Of a stretch of DNA of 64,000 nucleotides, positions 37,156 to 46,427 are shown one piece after another; position 1 is the stretch's first letter, and the number at the start of each line of letters is the position of its first letter. A model generated the notes under the pieces. The model was not told the DNA's origin. It saw only the letters and a program-made list of their open reading frames with translations, and searched no databases. The stretch spans positions 42,176 to 106,175 of the forward strand of contig JANPJM010000052.1 of assembly GCA_031425525.1 (NCBI GenBank), in the 5' to 3' direction. The stretch comes from JANNMJ01 sp031425525. Its GTDB lineage: Bacteria; Bacteroidota; Bacteroidia; Cytophagales; Hymenobacteraceae. The position numbers and the translations under genes were made by a program.

Positions 37156-37279
37156 CCAGATCGGCCTTTTCCTCGGTAACAACGCTAATCCGGGCGAATA
37201 ATCGAAACCGCTTCTCACCCAGCCTTCTACGCCCAGGCTGGCGAGTACCGCAAAACCCTCAACACCTCCGCCCGCCGCC

Positions 37280-37999
37280 TCACTTCATCACTCGCTCCAA
37301 CCGTTCCTTCCACTGCTCCCAATCCGGCAGTATCCGCTCCTGCAAATCGTAAAATGCCCGCGAGTGGTTCGGCTCCAGCAAGTGGCAAAGCTCGTGTACA
37401 ATCACGTACTCAATGCACCCCTTCGGCGCCCGAATCAAATCCGGGTTCAGAATCACTTTACCACCCGGTGTACAAGAGCCCCAGCGCTTCTCCATCCGGC
37501 GTAGCTCCAGCGTCGGCGGTTGCAAGTCAAACACCCCAAAGCGTTTGATTACTTCCCGCACGTACCCGCCTAGCTTCTCCGCCGCGTGGGCGCGGTACCA
37601 GTCCTGAACCTGCGTTTCCACCTGCTCTTTATCCATCGGGTCTGGCGTGTACACTTCCAGGTAGCCCCGCACCAGCTTCACCACCGGTTTCGGCGCCTGC
37701 ACCAGCTTCAGCCGGTACTGCCGCCCCAGGTACAGGTGCGACTCCCCGCTCACGTAGCGCCGCGCCGGCGTCAGCGGCTCAAACGCCGCGAAAAACGCCT
37801 GCTGCCGCACAATCCAGCCCGCCCGTTTGCGCAGCCGGGCTTCAATCTGCTCCCGCGCCGTCCCCAGCGGGGCCACCACCCGCACGGTCTGGTCGGGCTG
37901 CACCGTAATGCTGAGCGTCCGCCGCTCCCGAAACGTCAGCGCGTACGGGATCTCCTGCCCGCCGTACGGAATCGCGCCCCCTGCTGCTGCCCTGTCCAT
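37280..37999 (-). CDS. YgjP-like (M48/SprT-type) metallopeptidase of the hsd operon
   Basis: 239 aa. The zinc motif HELCHLLEPNHS (HExxH plus downstream His) and 'RMEKRWGSCTPGGKVILNPDL' are the hallmarks of the YgjP/DUF45 family, which often lies at the end of type I restriction loci. Its ATG shares a base with the hsdR stop (TAATG), so it is coupled to hsdR. Function in restriction is not established; a role in turnover of Hsd subunits is plausible but unproven. Confidence 0.9.
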   Translation of the reverse strand: MDRAAAGGAIPYGGQEIPYALTFRERRTLSITVQPDQTVRVVAPLGTAREQIEARLRKRAGWIVRQQAFFAAFEPLTPARRYVSGESHLYLGRQYRLKLVQAPKPVVKLVRGYLEVYTPDPMDKEQVETQVQDWYRAHAAEKLGGYVREVIKRFGVFDLQPPTLELRRMEKRWGSCTPGGKVILNPDLIRAPKGCIEYVIVHELCHLLEPNHSRAFYDLQERILPDWEQWKERLERVMK

Positions 38000-40900
38000 T
38001 ACGCGTACCGGTGCTGCGCCACGTCCATCACCTGCGCCACCAGCCGGTCTATCTCGTCGCCCGTCAGCGTCACCGCGTGCTCGTGCTTCATCTCAAACAG
38101 GTAGTCATCCAGCGCCAGCTTCGTGCGCTTAATCAGGTCGGCTTTCCCCTTCCAGTCCACCACCGGCACGTCGCCATCCAGCACGTAGCTCCGCACGATA
38201 GCATCCAGCGCCAGCCCCGCTTCCACGGCCACCGGTCCCGCCTGCCCGTCCAGCTTCTCCTTCAGCAGGTTCAAGGCTAGCCCATAAAAGGCCTGTGCCA
38301 CCGGGTGGTGCCGTAGTGGTGCCGGCACCGCGTTAGCGTCCGCCTGCCGGTTCACCACCCGCTCGCGCAATTCCTGCGCGCGTTGCAGGTATTCTACCTC
38401 CGTAATCCGCCGCTGCCGGAACGCGTCAATCGTTTCCTGCACCAGCTCCGACAGCGCCCTGTAAAACGCCGGATCCTCGTCCATCCGCTCCGAAATCGTC
38501 CGCGCCGTCCGGTGTGCGATGGTATCGGCCTTCGCCGCCGTCCCCACCACCCGCTCTACCTCCGCCGTGAAGCGCTCCTGGTCGAAGATATTCACCAGCT
38601 CCGTAATCGGTACTACCTCCTCAGTGCTCACGTGCGTATCCAGCAGCTTCTGCACCTGCGCTTCGTACTGTCGGTAATCCACCGCGTCGGCGTACCGCTG
38701 CTTGGCCTGCTCGCGCAGGTTGTAGAAAAACCGGGTGTCGTGCTCGTACGCCGTCACCTGCTTTGGTGGCGTCTGCTCCACGAACTCCATCGTCGAGAGC
38801 GCCAGCTTCAGCAGCCGCGCGAACGCCGAGTACCGCTCGTAGAAGTCGTGCCGCACCGCCTCGTCCGCCAGCACCTGCTGGTAAGCCTCCGCGTCGTAGC
38901 GGTTCCCCACCGCCTTAAACAAGTCCCACAACTCCGAGTGCTTCTGCGGCAGCTTCGCCACCTCGCTGCGCACGCTCGCCAGCGCCCCGCGCAGGTCGCC
39001 TTCGTCAAATTCTGCCAGCCCCGAGTATGTCGTCAGCGCCTCGTGCAAATCCTCCAGGTTGCCGAAGTAATCAATTACGTACCCAAATTCCTTCCCCGGA
39101 TACACCCGGTTCACCCGCGCGATGGCCTGCAACAGAGTGTGTTCCCGCAGCTTTTTGTCGAGATACAGCACCGTATTGCGCGGCGCGTCGAACCCCGTCA
39201 GCAGCTTGTGTACCACGATGATGATCTCCGGCTGATCCTGGTGCTTAAACCGGTTCACGATGTTCCGCTGGTACACCTCCGGCGAGCCGTGCTCGTCCAT
39301 CATCCGCTTCCAGAACCGCTGCACCCGGTCCGTCGGCTCCTCGTAGGCCGACGTCGTCCCGTCGCGGTCGTCCGGCCCCGAAATCAGTACCTCCGTCGTC
39401 ACCTTCCCGATCTCGTCCAGAAACGCCTTGTACTTCAGCGCTGCATCCTTCGACGGCGCCACCAGCTGCCCCTTAAACCCCCCTTCCTTTCCCTGCCAGT
39501 ACTTCGCGAAGTGCTCGCTCACGTCCCACGCCACCGCGTACAGCTTCTGCTGCGCCTCGTTGACCTGATCCGCCCGACTCACCTTTCGCTTCATATCGGC
39601 TCGCTGGTACTCGTTCAGCGGCTCCGTCACCTTCGAGAAGTACCGGTCCAGCGCCGCCGCGTTCACCCGCTGCACCGCGTGCCGCCCCTCGTACAGCAGC
39701 GGCACCACCGCCCCGTCCGCCACCGCTTCCACAATCGAGTACGTATCCAGCAGCCCGCCAAACTTGGCAGCCGTATTCTTCTCGCGCTTCAGCAGCGGCG
39801 TCCCCGTAAACGCGATAAAGCACGCCCGTGGTAGCACCTGCCGCATCTTCACGCTCATCGGCCCATACTGCGTCCGGTGCCCTTCGTCCACCAGCACGAA
39901 CACGTCGTCCGCGTCGTACGGCGCCGTCATATGCTTCACGGCGTTGTCGAACTTATGAATCAGCGTCGTAATCACCGCCACCTTCGGGTCGGCCAGCAGC
40001 TTCAGCAGGTGCTTACCCGTTTTGGCCCGCCGGGGTAGCTGCCCGCACTTCTTGAACGTGCCCTCAATCTGCTCGTCCAGGTCGGTGCGGTCGGTCACCA
40101 GCACGATCTTCGGCGTCAGAATCGCCGCATCCGACGCCAGCTGCTGCGCCAGCAGCACCATCGTCAAACTCTTCCCCGACCCCTGCGTGTGCCACACCAC
40201 GCCCCCCGGCCGGCGCCCGTCCGGCTGCACCTCGTGGACCCGCCGCATCGTCTTCCGAATCCCGAAAAACTGCTGGTACCGCGCTATTTTCTTCTCGCCG
40301 TTCTCGTACAGCACGTACCCAAACACCAGCTCCAGCAGCCGCTCCGGCCGGCACAGGCTCCACAGCGCCCGGTCCTGCGCCGTTAGCTGCTGTGGCGCGG
40401 CGGCCTGAGTCCGGAAGTAGGGTAGGGCATAGGCGTAGTCAGTCCCGAACAGCGCCGCCTCCTGCTTCGGCTTCAGCCATCGGTTCTTCAGCCGGCTGAG
40501 CTGCCCCTCCCAGGCCGTTTCCTCTTCTGGCTGCCCAAACTTCTCGCGCCACTGCGCCCAGAACTCTTCCTTCGTGCCCGCCGTGCCGTAGCGCACGTGG
40601 TCCACGTCGGTGCCAATCAGCAGCTGCGCCCACGCGAACAGCGGCCGGATGCCGCTCTCGTGCTGGTTGCGCAGGTGCTGCGAGATCGCCTGCGTCAGCG
40701 CCCCCTCCGTCGGGCGTTTGCATTCGATCACCGCCAGCGGAATGCCGTTCACGAACAGCACCACGTCGGGCCGGTACGTGTCGTTGCGTCCCGTGCGCGT
40801 AACGGCAAACTCGTCCGTGACGTGGAAAACGTTGTTCTCCCAGTTCGCCCAGTCCACGTAGCGCAGCGAAAAGCTCTTGCGTTCGGGCGGGCTCCCCACC

Positions 40901-41232
40901 GTCTGCTCCAGGCCGCTGCCCAGCGTCAGCAGATCATACGCCCTGCTGGTAGCCGCCACGTACCCTTGCGGCCACGGCAGCTCGCGCAGCGCCTGCACCC
41001 CCAAGCTCAGGTTCGCCTCCGAGAACGGGTACGTGCTGCCCTTGTGCTGAATCTGGTTCAGCCGCGCCAGCTGCCGCCGCAGCACCCCTTCCAGCAGCAC
41101 CCCGCTCGTGCGCCCGCCCCGCTCCGCCAGCGCCTCGGCGGGAGTCAGGTAAGTGTACCCCAGCTTCTGAAGCCACATCAGGGCTGGCAGCTGCGAGAGG
41201 TGGTCTTCGCGGAGGTTGGGGGTAACGTTCAT
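37999..41232 (-). CDS. hsdR: Type I restriction enzyme R subunit HsdR
   Basis: About 1,077 aa. The N-terminal nuclease domain has 'VIECKRPTE' (the E-x-K of a PD-(D/E)xK fold). The translocase has Walker A 'TQGSGKSLTMVLLAQQL', the Walker B-like 'VLVDEGHRTQYG' and 'FIAFTGTPLL'. The motor drives DNA translocation and cutting at sites distant from the recognition sequence. ATG 41232 (MNVTPNLREDHLSQLPAL) is preferred over an earlier in-frame codon. The third partner HsdS lies two genes upstream, with an unrelated membrane protein between. Confidence 0.97.
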   Translation of the reverse strand: MNVTPNLREDHLSQLPALMWLQKLGYTYLTPAEALAERGGRTSGVLLEGVLRRQLARLNQIQHKGSTYPFSEANLSLGVQALRELPWPQGYVAATSRAYDLLTLGSGLEQTVGSPPERKSFSLRYVDWANWENNVFHVTDEFAVTRTGRNDTYRPDVVLFVNGIPLAVIECKRPTEGALTQAISQHLRNQHESGIRPLFAWAQLLIGTDVDHVRYGTAGTKEEFWAQWREKFGQPEEETAWEGQLSRLKNRWLKPKQEAALFGTDYAYALPYFRTQAAAPQQLTAQDRALWSLCRPERLLELVFGYVLYENGEKKIARYQQFFGIRKTMRRVHEVQPDGRRPGGVVWHTQGSGKSLTMVLLAQQLASDAAILTPKIVLVTDRTDLDEQIEGTFKKCGQLPRRAKTGKHLLKLLADPKVAVITTLIHKFDNAVKHMTAPYDADDVFVLVDEGHRTQYGPMSVKMRQVLPRACFIAFTGTPLLKREKNTAAKFGGLLDTYSIVEAVADGAVVPLLYEGRHAVQRVNAAALDRYFSKVTEPLNEYQRADMKRKVSRADQVNEAQQKLYAVAWDVSEHFAKYWQGKEGGFKGQLVAPSKDAALKYKAFLDEIGKVTTEVLISGPDDRDGTTSAYEEPTDRVQRFWKRMMDEHGSPEVYQRNIVNRFKHQDQPEIIIVVHKLLTGFDAPRNTVLYLDKKLREHTLLQAIARVNRVYPGKEFGYVIDYFGNLEDLHEALTTYSGLAEFDEGDLRGALASVRSEVAKLPQKHSELWDLFKAVGNRYDAEAYQQVLADEAVRHDFYERYSAFARLLKLALSTMEFVEQTPPKQVTAYEHDTRFFYNLREQAKQRYADAVDYRQYEAQVQKLLDTHVSTEEVVPITELVNIFDQERFTAEVERVVGTAAKADTIAHRTARTISERMDEDPAFYRALSELVQETIDAFRQRRITEVEYLQRAQELRERVVNRQADANAVPAPLRHHPVAQAFYGLALNLLKEKLDGQAGPVAVEAGLALDAIVRSYVLDGDVPVVDWKGKADLIKRTKLALDDYLFEMKHEHAVTLTGDEIDRLVAQVMDVAQHRYA

Positions 41233-41327
41233 AGAATAGCTTGCAAATAGAGTACAAGTACTACTTAGCTTTCTTCTGCTTTTAAGTAGGGGCAATCACT
41301 CAAGGTAGTGAATATGCTTCGCACTCT

Positions 41328-42743
41328 TTATGGTTTTTTACTTAGTAGACTTTCTATCTTTTCAGTGCTAGCAGCAACTGCCTTTTCCGTGATCTCCTTG
41401 GTGGCGTTGGTGATTTGCTTTGTTATATCTGAAAGCAAAGCTGCGTTTAAAACAGAGGGCATCGTGTCAGCATCGCTGGTAGGGGGCGTGTACACACCTT
41501 GGACCGTCGAGATAAGCATTTTAACTTTCTCAACTTCGTCATCAATCATATCAGCATAGGCTGACGTGGTTTTTGCAACAGCAGCTTTAAAGGCATAGAC
41601 TTCTTGGAGCTTACGCTCGCGGTTATACTGAGAAGCAACCCAGAAGAAGACCCCAAAAGCTGGTAGGGTGCGGACAACATTGATGATTGTCAGCGGCCAA
41701 TTGATCGTCTCTTTATTGTCGCTGCCAAAATATGCTAATACAAACAATACCCAGCCTAGTGAAAGCGCACCAGTCCAAAAGGTGGCAGTACGCCACGTCT
41801 GAGTTGGAATACTAAGTTCATTTTTTCTGTCTTCGAAAGAAGACCCTAAGACTTGGTCTGCAGCAAAGCCAGCGAATTTGGCAATTTCCTTGCGCTTCTG
41901 ATCTAGAAAGTCCTTCTGGCTTTCTGCTAAATCCATTACCTCGCTGAACTCTTGGTTCTTGCGAGCCAAGTATTTAACTTGCTTGTCAGCACTTTCGCGA
42001 GTTTTAGTAAAATCATCTTTAAGCTCGTCAAAAGCTTTTCTCTCTTCATCTAATCTTTTTCGCGCATCTTCAGAAATTGCTTTTTGTTGTTCAAGTATAA
42101 TTTCGACTGATTTGCTTGATGATTTCGCGTCTGACTCAAAGCGTGTAATTTCGTTCAGTAGATTAGTAGACTGTTGCTGATTAGTCTGTATGGTTCGAAA
42201 ATCTGTTTGCTTGTCTTGAATTAATTGGACAATATTTGCCTTCTCTTCCTCTAGCTGAGTTCGTAAAGTGTGAAGCTCCTGTAATGATTTTTCAACCTCA
42301 GCTTTCATCAACCTAAGATGTTCGGACTCTTCTTGAAGCTTTAACTCGTCAGGATTACGAACTTTCAATTTGGAGCGATCCCAAAAACCTAATTCTACCT
42401 GATAGTTCACAAGCCAGAGTAAGTGCGGGAGCATTGCATCAAACCGTCTTCCTGACTCTAGAGTATTTATTACATTTTGAAGTCTAGATTGTAGCGTTTC
42501 CCCCCCATACTCAGCTGATTGATAATTAAAAGGGAGTATACGCCAGTTTCCATTGTTTAACTCAGTAAGTAACTGATCTGCAACTCGACGAATCATGCCT
42601 GTGAGTTCAGGCAGTTTGAAATCAGTAACCACAACTGAACGAAGGTCATTCGTAGCATAGGCTTTTTTGGCTGATTCAATAAGATTGACGTCAGCTAGGC
42701 TTTTAAGGGTCGCAAATAGCGCCTCTCTTTGTTGAACATTCAT
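41328..42743 (-). CDS. Coiled-coil protein with two membrane helices inside the hsd operon
   Basis: 471 aa, no family recognised. A globular N terminus (1-125, 'LPHLLWLVNYQVELGFWDRSKLKVRN') is followed by a long coiled coil (about 130-285), two membrane helices (about 320-340 and 349-371) and a cytosolic tail ('NRERKLQEVYAFKAAVAKTTSAYADM'). It starts 3 bp after hsdS stops and 95 bp precede hsdR, so it is an operon member. It is clearly AT-richer than hsdM and hsdR. The 2TM-plus-coiled-coil layout recalls membrane effectors of defence systems, but function is unknown. Confidence 0.85.
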   Translation of the reverse strand: MNVQQREALFATLKSLADVNLIESAKKAYATNDLRSVVVTDFKLPELTGMIRRVADQLLTELNNGNWRILPFNYQSAEYGGETLQSRLQNVINTLESGRRFDAMLPHLLWLVNYQVELGFWDRSKLKVRNPDELKLQEESEHLRLMKAEVEKSLQELHTLRTQLEEEKANIVQLIQDKQTDFRTIQTNQQQSTNLLNEITRFESDAKSSSKSVEIILEQQKAISEDARKRLDEERKAFDELKDDFTKTRESADKQVKYLARKNQEFSEVMDLAESQKDFLDQKRKEIAKFAGFAADQVLGSSFEDRKNELSIPTQTWRTATFWTGALSLGWVLFVLAYFGSDNKETINWPLTIINVVRTLPAFGVFFWVASQYNRERKLQEVYAFKAAVAKTTSAYADMIDDEVEKVKMLISTVQGVYTPPTSDADTMPSVLNAALLSDITKQITNATKEITEKAVAASTEKIESLLSKKP

Positions 42744-42746
42744 TTG

Positions 42747-44024
42747 TTAACTAGTTGTAGTTTTATTAATTCGCACCTGCCCCGTCAAGAGCACCTGCAT
42801 CAGCCCCTTCTTCTGCTCCTGAAGCTGCGCAAGCTGCGCCCGCAGCAAGTCAAGCTCCCGGTCGCAAGCCGTCAGCACGGCGGCAATGCAGCCCTGTTCT
42901 TTAAGTGAGGGAATGAAAAGCTTTATCTCACACATTCCGTCGAAGGGTAAGCTATCACGAACGCTGCCCTGCACTAGATGCTTCATTTGTTGTTGAAAGC
43001 TATCCGTGCCGAAAAAATGACGCAAGTAGTGAGCGTTTAATCTTTCCGCTGCCGTCTCGAATATGATGTACAGGGGGCTTAGGATACCATTCTCAAATCG
43101 CTCTAATAGATCGATTGACCCCACGTTAATGCGGGAAGGATTGTACCCAAACTGACCCCGGCGCACGACTTTGTAGTTGCTACGGTCTTCGCTCGCTACC
43201 TCCCGCTCAAACTGATCCCGCTGATCAATGAAGCCACGCGAGTTCGTGACACTTAGGATTCGGCTAGCTTTTCCGGCTTTGTTTCGCTCGGTAATTTCCC
43301 GCAGGTAAGGCCGAAGTTTCTCGATGTTGAGAGGCAGTCCCTCGAACTCTGCAAACCGCCTCCGTCCTGTCAGTAATTGCTGCATCAGACCGCGCTTATA
43401 GTCAGTTTTAGTAGCGATCAGCCGGGCTTGCTCATCAATGGAAGCATCCCAAGCAATCAGCCGTCGCACAATCTCTTGCTGCTCATCAATCGTTGGCAAA
43501 GCAATCTCCAATCGCTCGAAGAAAGGCATTCCCAGCGTCTTGATAGTTGAGCCATTGGCTTGTTGCTCAAAGTAAGGCTTCTGCCTTTGCAATGAGTAGT
43601 ACAAAAATTCCGGGTCAACCACCGGTCCGCACACCCACGCTATAAAGTGTTGACTCACGGCCATTGGCTCAGCCAGTAGTGCACTTTTGCCTACTCCTGC
43701 ATCGCGTAGCAGGATAACGGTATTCGCTGGGTGCATTACCGCTGACGAGTTGCGGATACCGGCTTCGCTGATTTCGATTGTGGTTTGGTCAATGTATCGT
43801 TTATCCAGTCGGTGGCTGTCTTGCAGTGACACCCACTTGATCCCACCGTTGTAGTGACCGTCTACTTTCTTGTCCGGCGTATGTCCCGTGCCCATTCGGG
43901 CTACATCGTTCACACGCACTACCTCCCACTCCTCCGGCAGCCAACCCAGTTTAGTGAGTTTATAGCCAGCGCGTTCAATCGGTTCAGCCGCTATAGGCTG
44001 TTCTAGCAGTTCGTTCGTTTTCAT
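42747..44024 (-). CDS. hsdS: Type I restriction specificity subunit HsdS
   Basis: About 425 aa with two target-recognition domains (about 15-190 and 215-395), each followed by conserved helices ('DEQQEIVRRLIAWDASIDEQARLIATKTDYKRGLMQQLLTG' split over positions, and 'LAQLQEQKKGLMQVLLTGQVRI'). HsdS reads the bipartite target and joins two HsdM and HsdR. ATG 44024 is used; a GTG at 44033, overlapping the hsdM stop, is an alternative. The target sequence cannot be deduced from the protein alone. Confidence 0.95.
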   Translation of the reverse strand: MKTNELLEQPIAAEPIERAGYKLTKLGWLPEEWEVVRVNDVARMGTGHTPDKKVDGHYNGGIKWVSLQDSHRLDKRYIDQTTIEISEAGIRNSSAVMHPANTVILLRDAGVGKSALLAEPMAVSQHFIAWVCGPVVDPEFLYYSLQRQKPYFEQQANGSTIKTLGMPFFERLEIALPTIDEQQEIVRRLIAWDASIDEQARLIATKTDYKRGLMQQLLTGRRRFAEFEGLPLNIEKLRPYLREITERNKAGKASRILSVTNSRGFIDQRDQFEREVASEDRSNYKVVRRGQFGYNPSRINVGSIDLLERFENGILSPLYIIFETAAERLNAHYLRHFFGTDSFQQQMKHLVQGSVRDSLPFDGMCEIKLFIPSLKEQGCIAAVLTACDRELDLLRAQLAQLQEQKKGLMQVLLTGQVRINKTTTS

Positions 44025-44032
44025 TAGCAGCA

Positions 44033-45535
44033 CTAGATAAACTTCAATTCGCTCAGATAACCCCGCAATTCCGCCCGCACCCCTTCGAGCTGCGTTTCCA
44101 GCCGGTCAATCTCCCGCTGAGTCGCTGCCAAATCTACAGTCGCTTCCTCCTCAAAGGTGTTGACGTAGCGCGGGATGTTCAGATTGAAGTCGTTCTGCCG
44201 CAGCTCGTCGGTTGTGGCGCGGTGGGCGTACTGGACTTCATTCTCGTACGCCGCGTAGGCTGCTACCACCCGCGCCATGTGCGCTTCGGACAGGCGGTTC
44301 TGGTTCTTGCCCGGCTCGAAGTCGCCACTGGCATCGATGAAGAGCACGTCGGTTGTAGGCCGCGCCCGCTTGAATAGCAGCATCGCCGCCGGAATCCCCG
44401 TCCCGAAGAACAGGTTCGCCGGCAACCCGATCACCGCATCCAGCAGGTTATCCTCAATCAGCCGCTGGCGGATCTTCCCTTCGCCGCCCCCCCGAAACAG
44501 CACCCCGTGCGGCACGATCACCCCCACCCGGCCGTGCCCCTCGTAGGTCGTCTCGATCATATGCGAGATAAACGCGAAGTCGCCGCGGCTTTTGGGTGGC
44601 AGGCCGCGCCAGAAGCGGTTGTGCACGTCGTTGGCCGCCTCCTCGATTCCCCACTTATCCAGCGAGAACGGCGGGTTCGCCACTACCACGTCGAAACGGC
44701 GCAGGCGGTCGCCTTCCAGCAGTTGCGGGTTGCGTAGCGTGTCGCCCCACGCAATCTCCGCATCGTCCAGCCCGTGCAGAAACATATTCATCCGGCACAG
44801 CGCGTACGTCGAGCCGTTCAGTTCTTGCCCGTACAGCGCCACGTTGCGTGAGCCCACCTGCCGCGCCATCCGAATCAGCAGCGAGCCCGAGCCGCACGTT
44901 GGGTCGCAGATGCGCTCCCCCGCGTGCGGCGCCATCAGCCGCGCCAGCAGCTCCGACACGTGCTTCGGCGTGTAAAACTCCCCCGCCTTCTTGCCCGCGT
45001 CACTCGCAAAGCGCTCAATCAGGTACTCGTACGCGTTCCCGATCACGTCCTCCCCCTCCAGGTTCGACGGCCGCAGGTCCAGTACGCTGAAGTCTTCCAG
45101 CAAGTGCTTGAGTCGCGCGTTCCGGTCGCGCGGCTGCCCCAGCGCCGAATCCGAGTTGAAGTCGATGTTCCGGAACACCCCTTCCAGCTTCGCCCGGTTC
45201 GATTCTTCCAGCTCCTCCAGCGCGATATTGATCAGCTCGCCCAGATTAGCCGCCGTCCGCCGCTGGTACAGATAGTCAAACGTGCCGTGCTCCGCCACCA
45301 CGAAGCGTTCCAGCCGCATCGCCCGCTCCGCGCGCTGCTGGTCGCCGCCGTACTTCGTCAGCAGCTCCGCGCGGCGCTCCTTCCACACATCGCTTAGGTA
45401 CTTCACGAACAGCATCGTCAGCACGTAATCCTTGTACTGCGACGGGTCCACCACGCCCCGAAAGGTGTCGCACGCGCGCCACACCACATTGTTAATTTCC
45501 GCTTGGGTAAGCTTAGGAGAGAAGAGATCAGCCAT
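44033..45535 (-). CDS. hsdM: Type I restriction modification methylase HsdM
   Basis: 500 aa. N-terminal helical domain ('WRACDTFRGVVDPSQYKDYVL'), then the adenine-N6 methyltransferase core with the SAM motif 'ICDPTCGSGSLLIRM' and catalytic 'VVANPPFSLDKWG' (NPPF). C-terminal helices ('TQREIDRLETQLEGVRAELRGYL') contact HsdS. First gene of the five-gene operon. ATG 45535 gives the family start 'MADLFSPKLTQAEINN'. Transcribed away from the degenerate tRNA units that lie directly upstream. Confidence 0.97.
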   Translation of the reverse strand: MADLFSPKLTQAEINNVVWRACDTFRGVVDPSQYKDYVLTMLFVKYLSDVWKERRAELLTKYGGDQQRAERAMRLERFVVAEHGTFDYLYQRRTAANLGELINIALEELEESNRAKLEGVFRNIDFNSDSALGQPRDRNARLKHLLEDFSVLDLRPSNLEGEDVIGNAYEYLIERFASDAGKKAGEFYTPKHVSELLARLMAPHAGERICDPTCGSGSLLIRMARQVGSRNVALYGQELNGSTYALCRMNMFLHGLDDAEIAWGDTLRNPQLLEGDRLRRFDVVVANPPFSLDKWGIEEAANDVHNRFWRGLPPKSRGDFAFISHMIETTYEGHGRVGVIVPHGVLFRGGGEGKIRQRLIEDNLLDAVIGLPANLFFGTGIPAAMLLFKRARPTTDVLFIDASGDFEPGKNQNRLSEAHMARVVAAYAAYENEVQYAHRATTDELRQNDFNLNIPRYVNTFEEEATVDLAATQREIDRLETQLEGVRAELRGYLSELKFI

Positions 45536-45580
45536 TATCAGCAAAGATGTCGTATGTTTGGGCGCCAATCGGCCTGTGCC

Positions 45581-45644
45581 GGTCGGTCATATTTCTGATT
45601 GCCAGTCACGCCGGAGGTCGCGGGTTCGAGTCCCGTCCGGACCG
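45581..45644 (+). pseudogene. tRNA-like unit 1, no D arm
   Basis: T arm GCGGG-TTCGAGT-CCCGT and 3' acceptor CCGGACC are intact. A 5' strand GGTCGGT pairs at 5 of 7 positions, and 'TCTGA-TTGCCAG-TCACG' resembles an anticodon arm (GCC, Gly) with one C-C mismatch. No D arm. Only about 64 nt. Confidence 0.5.
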
Positions 45645-45648
45645 CCTA

Positions 45649-45701
45649 AGTGCGTAAAGAATTGGAGAGTAGCAACAGGGGTTCGATTCCCCTACGGACT
45701 G
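45649..45701 (+). pseudogene. tRNA-like unit 2, T arm plus acceptor
   Basis: Perfect T arm AGGGG-TTCGATT-CCCCT, acceptor ACGGACT pairing with AGTGCGT at 6 of 7 positions, then G and an encoded CCA (45702-45704). The 21 nt between lack D and anticodon arms. Confidence 0.5.
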
Positions 45702-45719
45702 CCAGGGTTGGGGGCGGAG

Positions 45720-45762
45720 GGTGGTAGTCAAAAGGTTTAAGGTTCGACTCCTTACACGACCA
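45720..45762 (+). pseudogene. tRNA-like unit 3, T arm plus acceptor
   Basis: Perfect T arm TAAGG-TTCGACT-CCTTA and acceptor CACGACC, with GGTGGTA upstream pairing at 5 of 7 positions; only 11 nt replace the D and anticodon arms. It ends 2 bp from the next gene's stop codon. Confidence 0.45.
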
Positions 45763-45764
45763 CT

Positions 45765-46400
45765 CTATGGAGTAGGTGAGCCACCCAACGCATTCCACAA
45801 CAAAAGAAAATACTCGGCCTCCGCCTGAAGAAGCACTTCTAGGTGTGGTAGCGGGCGAGCCTTGGTGTGCAGCTTGCCGGTACACAACTCCACGATTCCG
45901 AAGGTAGTCCCCGCCGCAAGCTCATCCGGGAAGAAGTGCCACAAGCAGTTTAGCAGAAACTGCCGTGAGTCGCGCGTCATCGGGTCCTTCTGCATCCATA
46001 GCAACACCACATGGCGGCGCCCATTGATGGTCAACCCCAAATGCGGCCGGATTCGGAGCACTAGTTCGCGGTAGCGCCAATTCGTGGCCGGCGGCGAAAA
46101 CCACGACACCTTCTTCCGACCTAGCAGGGTCTTATAATTATCGAGATAGAGCGTGTACAACGGGTGTTTCTTCGGGCTAACACGCGCTAGCAGCTCACGA
46201 CGCAGCATATCCACGGTGTTCCCTTTCTGGTGCATCGTCAGTAAGCCCCGTAATAGGGGCCAGTAGAACACCTTCGTAAGGTCAAAGTCGGTGGCAAGCA
46301 TACTCTGCACTGCTTGCCGCTTCTTATGACCAGTGTGTTGCAGGAAAACAGCGAGCTTGTTGAGGGAAACCGAGAGCGTCGGTGTGGAGGTCAATGACAT
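45765..46400 (-). CDS. Hypothetical protein of the defence island
   Basis: 211 aa, no recognised family. Rich in basic and aromatic residues, with no signal or membrane segment. Notable blocks are 'DFDLTKVFYWPLLRGLLTM', 'RKKVSWFSPPATNWRYREL' and 'FPDELAAGTTFGIVELCTG'. It lies between the tRNA-like units and the orphan specificity-subunit gene, 27 bp after the latter, same strand, so the two may be one transcription unit. A partner role with the half-size HsdS is possible but unsupported. Confidence 0.7.
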   Translation of the reverse strand: MSLTSTPTLSVSLNKLAVFLQHTGHKKRQAVQSMLATDFDLTKVFYWPLLRGLLTMHQKGNTVDMLRRELLARVSPKKHPLYTLYLDNYKTLLGRKKVSWFSPPATNWRYRELVLRIRPHLGLTINGRRHVVLLWMQKDPMTRDSRQFLLNCLWHFFPDELAAGTTFGIVELCTGKLHTKARPLPHLEVLLQAEAEYFLLLWNALGGSPTP

Positions 46401-46427
46401 TAGCGAGAAGAAAAAAAGGCGAGGGAT

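Noticed and set aside
45581..45762. Three functional tRNA genes
   Set aside because: None has a complete D arm or anticodon arm and acceptor stems contain mismatches; they are called tRNA-like remnants.
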